Both the position numbers and the translations under genes were made by a program. A stretch of DNA of 7,084 nt from a bacterium (GTDB lineage Bacteria > Vulcanimicrobiota > Xenobia > RGZZ01). The stretch spans positions 1 through 7,084 of the forward strand of contig JAJXVI010000118.1 in assembly GCA_021782195.1 (NCBI GenBank), given 5' to 3'. Within the stretch, counting starts at the first letter, position 1. Each line of letters opens with the position of its first letter. This document shows, piece by piece, positions 1-5,397 of the stretch. The notes under the pieces are model-generated. The model ran no database searches, was not told the DNA's origin, and saw only the letters and a program-made list of their open reading frames with translations.

Positions 1-290
1 GCAAACGCCTCGCCAGGCTCGAATGATGCCATCCGCGCCGTTGTCGTGCCGACTTCCTGCACAACCAGGGTGATGGTACCCGCGACCGGGTCGGCGTCAG
101 CTATGGTCAGGGGAATGCGCTCGCCTCCCTCGACGGGACGCACGATCACGAACTGACCCGCTTTTCGCGAGGTGGCAATTTCCGGCGCCAGAACACGATA
201 GAGCGTGACGCGTGGGGCCAGAGCCTGTCTTTCCACGAGCGTATAGACTGGGCGCAGGTTGTTCCTTTCGGCTGTAGCTGCCTTGGTCAA
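1..290 (-). CDS. Sulfide dehydrogenase/Nfn-type FAD/NAD(P)-binding subunit, N-terminal part (runs off the left edge)
   Basis: Minus-strand frame open from a TTG at 290-288 to the window edge, giving 96 residues plus two bases. The start is set by GAGGAGG at 303-297, six bases upstream; no ATG exists in this frame before the conserved domain. Seen: after a short leader, residues about 14-35 (RPVYTLVERQALAPRVTLYR), then AGQFVIVRPVEGGERIPLTIAD at about 44-65, then TITLVVQEVGTTT at 72-84. Known: GQFV...RIPLTIAD is the flavin-binding beta-barrel of the ferredoxin reductase-like subunit of sulfide dehydrogenase (SudB), NfnA and the related PyrK. RIPLTIAD is the Sud/Nfn form, whereas PyrK usually reads RRPISI. 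Such subunits are about 280 residues, with FAD, an NAD(P) domain and a C-terminal [2Fe-2S] cluster, so roughly two thirds lies outside the window. Inferred role: electron exchange between ferredoxin and NAD(P)(H). A GltD-like large subunit (NfnB/SudA) would be expected next. Family assignment is firm; the exact enzyme is not. Confidence 0.87.
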   Translation of the reverse strand, partial: MTKAATAERNNLRPVYTLVERQALAPRVTLYRVLAPEIATSRKAGQFVIVRPVEGGERIPLTIADADPVAGTITLVVQEVGTTTARMASFEPGEAF

Positions 291-296
291 TTTGTT

Positions 297-303
297 CCTC
301 CTC
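297..303 (-). promoter_or_regulatory. Ribosome binding site that decides the TTG start of the Nfn-like gene
   Basis: The minus strand reads GAGGAGG, followed by the six-base spacer AACAAA and then TTG at 290-288. This is a strong Shine-Dalgarno match at ideal spacing. The other non-ATG candidate, GTG at 416-414, has no well-spaced site and would add a low-complexity Arg/Pro-rich extension not expected in the family. Confidence 0.8.
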
Positions 304-305
304 GG

Positions 306-330
306 GTTCTCCGGCTCGAGCTCGGAGAAC
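306..330 (-). other. Inverted repeat just upstream of the Nfn-like ribosome binding site
   Basis: GTTCTCCG at 306-313 is perfectly complementary to CGGAGAAC at 323-330, an 8-bp stem with a 9-base loop that itself holds the palindrome GCTCGAGC. In the transcript the hairpin ends two bases before the Shine-Dalgarno GAGGAGG. No U-tract follows, so it does not look like an intrinsic terminator. It could affect ribosome access or mRNA stability. Function is inferred only. Confidence 0.4.
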
Positions 331-395
331 GGTCGTTGTTGTGGAGTGGGGCCCGCGATGGGCGTGAGGTCGGTCCATCTACCTGGACGTGGCGA

Positions 396-412
396 TCGAG
401 AAATGGTCTCGA
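396..412 (-). other. Short perfect inverted repeat in the gap between the DHOD-like and Nfn-like genes
   Basis: TCGAGA (396-401) and TCTCGA (407-412) form a 6-bp stem with a 5-base loop. It is the middle of three successive inverted repeats in the 291-482 gap. It is short enough to occur by chance in GC-rich DNA; the clustering is what makes it worth recording. Confidence 0.3.
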
Positions 413-415
413 GCA

Positions 416-461
416 CCCTTTGCGTCGCTCCCGGTCGGGAATCGACGGTTCGACGCAAGGG
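416..461 (-). terminator. Large imperfect hairpin downstream of the DHOD-like gene, possible terminator or mRNA-end structure
   Basis: The arms CCCTTTGCGTCG (416-427) and CGACGCAAGGG (451-461) pair over 11 bp with one bulged base. The 23-base interior contains a second small stem (TCCCG / CGGGA around 430-440). In the transcript the structure begins 21 bases after the TGA stop of the DHOD-like gene. That position fits a terminator or a 3'-end stabilising structure, but no run of U follows, so a classical intrinsic terminator is not shown. It could instead be an intra-operon processing or stability element upstream of the Nfn-like gene. Confidence 0.42.
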
Positions 462-482
462 ATGCGAGGAAAAGGGGGGGCG

Positions 483-1493
483 TCAGGATCCGGTGAGAGC
501 CGGTTTCCACGATTGCAGGATGCGGGTGTAGTTGGCGCGTTCAAACGCTGCCGGATCTGCCACATTCTGCTGACTCATACTTCCGCGCATCTGGGTGATC
601 GATTCATACTCGAATTCTTCCATCCAGGCGTTCAGATCCGAGAGTACGCGCTTTGCGTGTTCGGTGCCGTTCTTGAGCAACGCGGAGGCCATCATGGCCA
701 CTTTTGCGCCCGCCATCATGCACTTGATCACGCCGAGGTGCGAATGCACGCCGCTCGTAATGGCAAAGTCGGTGTTCACGCGACCGTGCAGGATGGCCAC
801 CCATCGGAGGGGCAGGCGCAGGTCCTCTTCGGTGCTGAGGGCCAGGCTCGGCACCACGCTGAGGTTGGTGAGGTCGAAGTCGGGCTGGTAGAAGCGGTTG
901 AACATCACGAGTGCGTCCGCGCCTGCGTCCACGAGGCGCTGAGCCATGTGGGCAGTCGAACTGAAGTGCGGACTCAGCTTGACGGCGACTGGAATTCGCA
1001 GACGCGACCGTATGTTGCGCACGGTGTCGAGATATTGCTGTTCGACGTCCGGACCGCTCTGTCCCGGGTCGGTCGCGACGTAGTACAGGTTCAACTCGAT
1101 GGCACTGGCCCCCGCATCCTGCATGTGCACCGCGTACTCGATCCATCCGCCGCTGGTCACGCCGTTCAGGCTCGCAATCACGGGGATGTTCAGCGCCTTC
1201 CGGGCCTTCTGGATGAGGTCGATGTAGGATTCGGTGCCCATGTGGTACGATGCGAGATCGGGCAGGTAGGTCAGTGCCTCGCCGTAGCTTTCGGACCCGT
1301 ACGACAGGTAGTGATCGAGGGCCTGGCTTTCGCGAATGATCTGCTCCTCGAAGAGACTGAACATCACGATGGCGCCGACTCCGGCGTCTTCCAGGCGTCG
1401 CATGCCGTCAAGAGAGTTGGATAACGGCGACGCGGAGGCCACCAGTGGATTGCTCAGGTCGAGCCCCAGGTAGCGGGTGCTAAGGTCAGTCAT
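483..1493 (-). CDS. Dihydroorotate dehydrogenase-like flavoprotein of unknown substrate
   Basis: 336 residues; ATG at 1493-1491 with AAGGAG (1507-1502) eight bases upstream, so the start is well supported. Seen: a (beta/alpha)8-type layout, with [18 protein letters not shown] at residues 8-25 (the N-terminal strand typical of DHODs), IPVIASLNG at 103-111, [13 protein letters not shown] at 126-138, [11 protein letters not shown] at 167-177 (the Lys corresponds to the conserved flavin-contacting Lys), [15 protein letters not shown] at 191-205, [14 protein letters not shown] at 239-252 and [15 protein letters not shown] at 259-273 (phosphate-binding end). Known: genuine DHODs have a Cys (class 1) or Ser (class 2) general base, as in the class 1 stretch E-x-N-x-S-C-P-N; here the matching stretch reads ELNLYYVA, with neither residue. 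A DHOD-like family of unknown role commonly sits beside nifJ, as here (70 bp downstream). Inference: FMN is probably still bound, but dihydroorotate oxidation is unlikely; an electron-transfer or other oxidoreductase role linked to PFOR is plausible. Family call is firm; substrate unknown. Confidence 0.9.
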   Translation of the reverse strand: MTDLSTRYLGLDLSNPLVASASPLSNSLDGMRRLEDAGVGAIVMFSLFEEQIIRESQALDHYLSYGSESYGEALTYLPDLASYHMGTESYIDLIQKARKALNIPVIASLNGVTSGGWIEYAVHMQDAGASAIELNLYYVATDPGQSGPDVEQQYLDTVRNIRSRLRIPVAVKLSPHFSSTAHMAQRLVDAGADALVMFNRFYQPDFDLTNLSVVPSLALSTEEDLRLPLRWVAILHGRVNTDFAITSGVHSHLGVIKCMMAGAKVAMMASALLKNGTEHAKRVLSDLNAWMEEFEYESITQMRGSMSQQNVADPAAFERANYTRILQSWKPALTGS

Positions 1494-1563
1494 CAGTGTT
1501 TCTCCTTCGGTTGAGTGGCGCCTGTTGCGTCGTGGCTCGCGTCGTGATCATGAGCGTGAAAGC

Positions 1564-4500
1564 TCATTGTCGGACCCCGGGCGCCGCGTGCGCGGACCCG
1601 TCCGGCGACGAGCCGTTCGCGTGTGGTGGGGCCGCGTGTGTTTCGTTTCCGGTCTGTGCGGCGAGGTGCTGGTAACGCTCCCAGCGCTTCTGGACGTCCG
1701 ACTGGGCGAGTTTGAGCAGACTGGCTGCGGCTGCTGGGTTGTGCTTGATGAGCATGTTGTATCGGGTCTCGCTGTAGATGTACTTGTCCAGCGGGATTGA
1801 CGGCGCCTTGGAATCAATCTGGAAAGGATTCTTGCCCTCGTCGGCCAGGCGTGGGTCGTAGCGGTAAAGGGGCCAGTGTCCGGATTCGACCGCCAGCCTC
1901 TGTTGCGTGAGGCCGTTCTTCATGTCGATTCCGTGCGCGATGCAGTGGGAGTAGGCGATGATGAGGGAGGGACCAGGATAGCTCTCGGCGGCAAGGATCG
2001 CTTTCAATGTCTGGGCGTCACTGGCGCCCATGGCAATCTGCGCGACGTAAACGTTGCCGTAGCTCATTGCCATCGCGCCGAGGTCCTTCTTGGGTGAGGG
2101 GCGACCTCCCGCAGCGAACTTGGCCACGGCGGCCCGCGACGTGGCTTTGGACATCTGTCCACCCGTGTTGGAGTAGACTTCCGTATCGAGTACGAGAATA
2201 TTGACGTTCAGCCCGCTCGCGAGAACATGGTCGAGTCCGCCGTAGCCGATGTCGTAGGCCCAACCGTCACCGCCGATAATCCAGACGGTCCGACGCACCA
2301 GCACCTCAGCGAGCGACATGAGGTCGCGGACCTGTGCGGGAGCGTTTTTCAGGTCGGCTCCAAAAGTGGCTGCAAGACGTGACTTCAACCGCTCGACGCG
2401 TCCGCGCTGTGCGCACAAGTCGCTGTCTGTCTCCAGTGAAGCGTCAAGAATCGAGTTTGCGAGATCGGCTCCTACTGTCTCGCGTAGCGAGGAAAGAAGC
2501 GCGCGTGCATGCTGTTCCTGTTGCGTGAGTGCAAGTCGCATGCCGAGCCCGAACTCCGCGTTGTCCTCGAACAGTGAGTTTGCCCACGCCGGGCCACGTC
2601 CGTTGCGGTTCTTCGTCCACGGCGTGGTGGGGAGGTTTCCGCCATAGATGGAGGAACAGCCGGTGGCATTGGCGATGAGGGCGCGCTCACCAAACAGTTG
2701 ACTGACAAGCTTGACGTACGGCGTTTCTCCGCAGCCTGCGCACGCGCCGCTGAACTCGAAGAGGGGCTGCAGGATCTGACAGTTTTTGACGGAGTTGAAC
2801 GGTATCTGGCCGTCGCGCGCCGGGTCGGGCAGCCCCAGGAAGAAGTCCCACTGCGCTTCGTGGTCAGCGGATACGTTCTGCTTGGCGGTCATGTTGATGG
2901 CCTTACGCCCCACGGCAGACTTGTTCTTGACCGGGCAGACTTCCACGCAGAGACTGCATCCGGTGCAGTCCGGGACGGACACGGCGAGTGCATACTGCAA
3001 GTCGGGAAGTTCCTTCCATCGAGCCGGGCTCGAAAGGAAGCCGCCGGGGGCGTGTTCAAGCTGTTTGCTGTCACACACCTTGGCACGAATGACGGCGTGC
3101 GGGCACACCAGAACGCACTTCCCACACTGGATGCAGATGGCTGGATCCCAGACGGGAACCTCAAGCGCGATGTCGCGTTTCTCCCAGGCGGCTGTTCCGC
3201 AGGGGAACGTGCCGTCTACGGGCATGGCGCTGACGGGAAGGTCGTCTCCACGTCCCGCAACGATCTCTTCGAACGCGTGCCGCCACGGCTCGTCCTTCGA
3301 GGAGGGATCAGATGACTGTGGTGAAGCGGATGTGTCGCGTCCCTCGAGGGTCCGAGGCACTTCCACGGGATAGAGGCGATCAAGCGCGGCGTCAACTGCA
3401 GCAAAGTTTGCATCGATGACTTTCTGACCGCGTTTGCTGTAGGTCTTCTCGATTGCCTTCTTGATGCAGGCGATGGCTTCGTCGCGAGGGAGCACGCCGC
3501 ACAGGGCAAAAAAACCGGTCTGCATGATGGTATTCATGCGCTGATCCATGCCGGTTTCCCGGGCAACGCCGTAGCCGTCGAGCGCGAACAGCCGCAGTTT
3601 CTTATGGAAAATCTCCTCCTGTACGGGGGCCGGGAGACGGGCAAACAGCTCGTTTGCCGGGTACGGGCTGTTGATGAGCACGGTCGCGCCTTCCACGGCA
3701 TTGGCGAGGACCGGATACTTCTCGAGGAAGTTGAACTGATGCACGCCGACAAAACTGGCGTGACTGATGAGGTACGGGCTCCGGATCGGGGCCGGGCCGA
3801 AGCGCAGGTGCGAGACGGTGACGGAACCGGACTTCTTCGAGTCGTACACGAAGTAGCCCTGAGCGTAGTTGTCGGTCTCTTCCCCGATGATCTTGATGGA
3901 GTTCTTGTTGGCCCCGACCGTACCATCAGAGCCGAGTCCCCAGAAGATGGCGCGAACCTCTTCGGGTGGCTCGATGACGAAACCGGGGTCCCACTCGAGC
4001 GAGAGGTGGGTGACGTCGTCGTGGATGCCGACGGTGAAGCGGGAGCGTGGTTGAGGACGGGCCATCTCATCGTAGATACCCTTGACCATTGCGGGCGTGA
4101 ATTCTTTGGAGGAGAGCCCGTAACGTCCACCAATGACGCGCAACCCTCGCCCGGCCTCGAACACTGCGGTAACAACGTCGGCGTAGAGCGGTTCTCCGGT
4201 CGCGCCTGGCTCCTTGGTGCGATCGAGGACGGCGAGTACGCGCACACGCTCCGGCAGGGCGGAGAGAAAGTGTTTTGCTGAGAAAGGACGGTAGAGGCGG
4301 ACCTTCAAGAGGCCGACCTTCTCGCCTGCGGGCACGAGCTTCTCGACGGTCTCGTGCGCGGTCTCCGCCCCTGAACCCATCATGACGATGACGCGCTCGG
4401 CATCTGGAGCGCCGACGTAGTCGAACAGGTGATATGTGCGTCCGGTCAGCGACGCGAATTCGTCCATCGCGCTCGCGACGATCTCGGGTGTCGCCTCGTA

Positions 4501-5226
4501 GTACGGGTTGCAGCGTTCGCGTGCCTGGAAGAAGACGTCGGGATTCTGGGCCGTGCCGCGTATGACCGGCCGATCGGGGGAGAGGCCTCGAGCACGGTGG
4601 GCGCGGACCAGATCGTCGTCAATCATGGTGCGGATGACGTGGTCAGAGAGCTTGTGGACCTTGGCCACCTCGTGCGATGTGCGGAAGCCGTCGAAAACGT
4701 GAAGGAAGGGGATGCGGGAGCGCAGGGTGCTTGCCTGGCAGATGAGCGAGAAGTCCATCACTTCCTGGACCGAGTTGGCGTACAGTTGTGCCCACCCGGT
4801 CGAGCGCGCCGCCATGACGTCGCTGTGATCCCCAAAAATTGAAAGTGCGTGGGTTGCGATGGTACGCGCCGTGATGTGGAAGACTGTGCTGGTGAGCTCT
4901 CCGGCAATCTTGTACATGTCGGGGATCATCAAGAGGAGTCCCTGACTTGCCGTGAACGTTGTGGTCACCGACCCTCCCTGAAGGGAGCCGTGAATGGCGC
5001 CGGCGGCACCGCCCTCTGACTGCATCTCCTGGATGAGTGGCCGTTCACCCCAGAGGTTGCGTTCTCCGGCTGCGGCCCAGGCGTCTGCGAGTTCGCCCAT
5101 GGGCGAGGATGGCGTAATGGGGTAGATGGCAATGACTTCGTTTGTCTTGTACGCGACGTATGCGGCAGCCTCGTTTCCGTCAATGGTGACGGATGTGCCG
5201 GTGGATTGAGCTGTCTGGTCTGACAT
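1564..5226 (-). CDS. nifJ: Pyruvate:ferredoxin (flavodoxin) oxidoreductase, single-chain
   Basis: 1220 residues, the usual length of homodimeric single-chain PFOR. It converts pyruvate and CoA to acetyl-CoA and CO2, passing two electrons to ferredoxin or flavodoxin in the cytoplasm. Seen in order: domain I with YPITPSSPM (35-43), QEMQSEGGAAGA (66-77), TFTASQGLLLM (90-100) and FDGFRTSHE (178-186); a CoA-binding region around 260-400; the gamma domain with GLGSDGTVGANKNSIKIIG (430-448); a two-cluster ferredoxin domain with CIQCGKCVLVCP (698-709) and CTGCSLCVEVCP (754-765); and the thiamine-diphosphate domain with GGDGWAYDIGYGG (985-997) and LDTEVYSNTGGQ (1013-1024). Proximal [4Fe-4S] ligands are Cys829, Cys832, Cys857 and Cys1095. 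Thr38, Glu71, Arg121 and Asn1020 match the pyruvate/TPP active-site residues of the Desulfovibrio enzyme, so it looks fully active. AAAGG at 5237-5233 lies six bases before the ATG. The last ~30 residues are an Ala/His/Pro/Gly-rich tail. The DHOD-like gene follows 70 bp downstream. Confidence 0.97.
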   Translation of the reverse strand: MSDQTAQSTGTSVTIDGNEAAAYVAYKTNEVIAIYPITPSSPMGELADAWAAAGERNLWGERPLIQEMQSEGGAAGAIHGSLQGGSVTTTFTASQGLLLMIPDMYKIAGELTSTVFHITARTIATHALSIFGDHSDVMAARSTGWAQLYANSVQEVMDFSLICQASTLRSRIPFLHVFDGFRTSHEVAKVHKLSDHVIRTMIDDDLVRAHRARGLSPDRPVIRGTAQNPDVFFQARERCNPYYEATPEIVASAMDEFASLTGRTYHLFDYVGAPDAERVIVMMGSGAETAHETVEKLVPAGEKVGLLKVRLYRPFSAKHFLSALPERVRVLAVLDRTKEPGATGEPLYADVVTAVFEAGRGLRVIGGRYGLSSKEFTPAMVKGIYDEMARPQPRSRFTVGIHDDVTHLSLEWDPGFVIEPPEEVRAIFWGLGSDGTVGANKNSIKIIGEETDNYAQGYFVYDSKKSGSVTVSHLRFGPAPIRSPYLISHASFVGVHQFNFLEKYPVLANAVEGATVLINSPYPANELFARLPAPVQEEIFHKKLRLFALDGYGVARETGMDQRMNTIMQTGFFALCGVLPRDEAIACIKKAIEKTYSKRGQKVIDANFAAVDAALDRLYPVEVPRTLEGRDTSASPQSSDPSSKDEPWRHAFEEIVAGRGDDLPVSAMPVDGTFPCGTAAWEKRDIALEVPVWDPAICIQCGKCVLVCPHAVIRAKVCDSKQLEHAPGGFLSSPARWKELPDLQYALAVSVPDCTGCSLCVEVCPVKNKSAVGRKAINMTAKQNVSADHEAQWDFFLGLPDPARDGQIPFNSVKNCQILQPLFEFSGACAGCGETPYVKLVSQLFGERALIANATGCSSIYGGNLPTTPWTKNRNGRGPAWANSLFEDNAEFGLGMRLALTQQEQHARALLSSLRETVGADLANSILDASLETDSDLCAQRGRVERLKSRLAATFGADLKNAPAQVRDLMSLAEVLVRRTVWIIGGDGWAYDIGYGGLDHVLASGLNVNILVLDTEVYSNTGGQMSKATSRAAVAKFAAGGRPSPKKDLGAMAMSYGNVYVAQIAMGASDAQTLKAILAAESYPGPSLIIAYSHCIAHGIDMKNGLTQQRLAVESGHWPLYRYDPRLADEGKNPFQIDSKAPSIPLDKYIYSETRYNMLIKHNPAAAASLLKLAQSDVQKRWERYQHLAAQTGNETHAAPPHANGSSPDGSAHAAPGVRQ

Positions 5227-5251
5227 GGTGAGCCTTTCTGGGAGGACGTGC

Positions 5252-5291
5252 GGAAGCCGGGCGCTGCGCTTGCAGAAATCTGCGGGCTTCC
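5252..5291 (-). promoter_or_regulatory. Nested inverted repeat in the nifJ leader
   Basis: GGAAGCC (5252-5258) and GGCTTCC (5285-5291) form a perfect 7-bp outer stem. Inside it, GCAGA (5272-5276) and TCTGC (5279-5283) form a second stem. In the transcript the structure ends 25 bases before the nifJ ATG and 12 bases before its Shine-Dalgarno, so it could be a leader element or an operator. No known regulator site (FNR, Rex, CRP type) could be recognised in it. No T-tract is present. Confidence 0.35.
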
Positions 5292-5338
5292 TGCTCGTAG
5301 ATCGAGACCGTGCGGGAGGCCATTCACAGGTGCGCGAT

Positions 5339-5378
5339 CACCCGGACCCGCTGAAAGCGGGCTCCAGCGGACCGGGTG
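5339..5378 (-). terminator. Strong hairpin between ccsA and nifJ, candidate terminator or attenuator
   Basis: CACCCGG (5339-5345) and CCGGGTG (5372-5378) make a perfect 7-bp outer stem. Two mutually exclusive inner stems are possible: CCCGCT/AGCGGG (5347-5352 with 5356-5361), or CCGCTG/CAGCGG using 5348-5353 with 5365-5370. The second option stacks on the outer stem through a small internal loop, giving about 13 bp in total. In the transcript the structure starts 19 bases after the ccsA stop codon (TAG, 5400-5398), where a terminator is expected. No U-run follows, so factor-independent termination is not proven. Confidence 0.45.
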
Positions 5379-5397
5379 GTCTTGTGCACGGGTGAGC

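Noticed and set aside
97..378. Minus-strand ATG-initiated frame of 93 codons at the left end
   Set aside because: It overlaps the Nfn-like gene in another frame; its translation is Arg/Ser-rich with no motif, while the alternative frame encodes GQFV...RIPLTIAD.
471..480. AAAGGGGGGG homopolymer run just past the DHOD-like stop as a slippage or frameshift site
   Set aside because: It lies after the stop codon and outside any conserved coding sequence, so slippage here would have no coding effect.
287..565. Minus-strand open frame of 92 codons spanning the end of the DHOD-like gene and the gap
   Set aside because: It overlaps the conserved C-terminus of the DHOD-like protein in another frame and is compositionally biased, with no ribosome binding site noted.
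336..1424. Long plus-strand open frame of 362 codons opposite the DHOD-like gene
   Set aside because: It is the antisense of a clearly conserved flavoprotein, has no recognisable motif, and long antisense frames are expected in GC-rich coding DNA.
1494..1563. Promoter or terminator between nifJ and the DHOD-like gene
   Set aside because: The 70-bp gap has a good ribosome binding site but no convincing -35/-10 pair and no strong stem-loop; cotranscription is the simpler reading.
3604..4281. Plus-strand open frame of 225 codons, with similar ones near 2698-3315, 4429-4842 and 5830-6696
   Set aside because: All lie antisense to the well-supported nifJ or ccsA frames and show no family motifs or convincing start context.
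5227..5397. FNR-, Rex- or CRP-like operator upstream of nifJ
   Set aside because: Only isolated half-site-like strings (such as CACAA or TTCACA) are present, with no properly spaced dyad.
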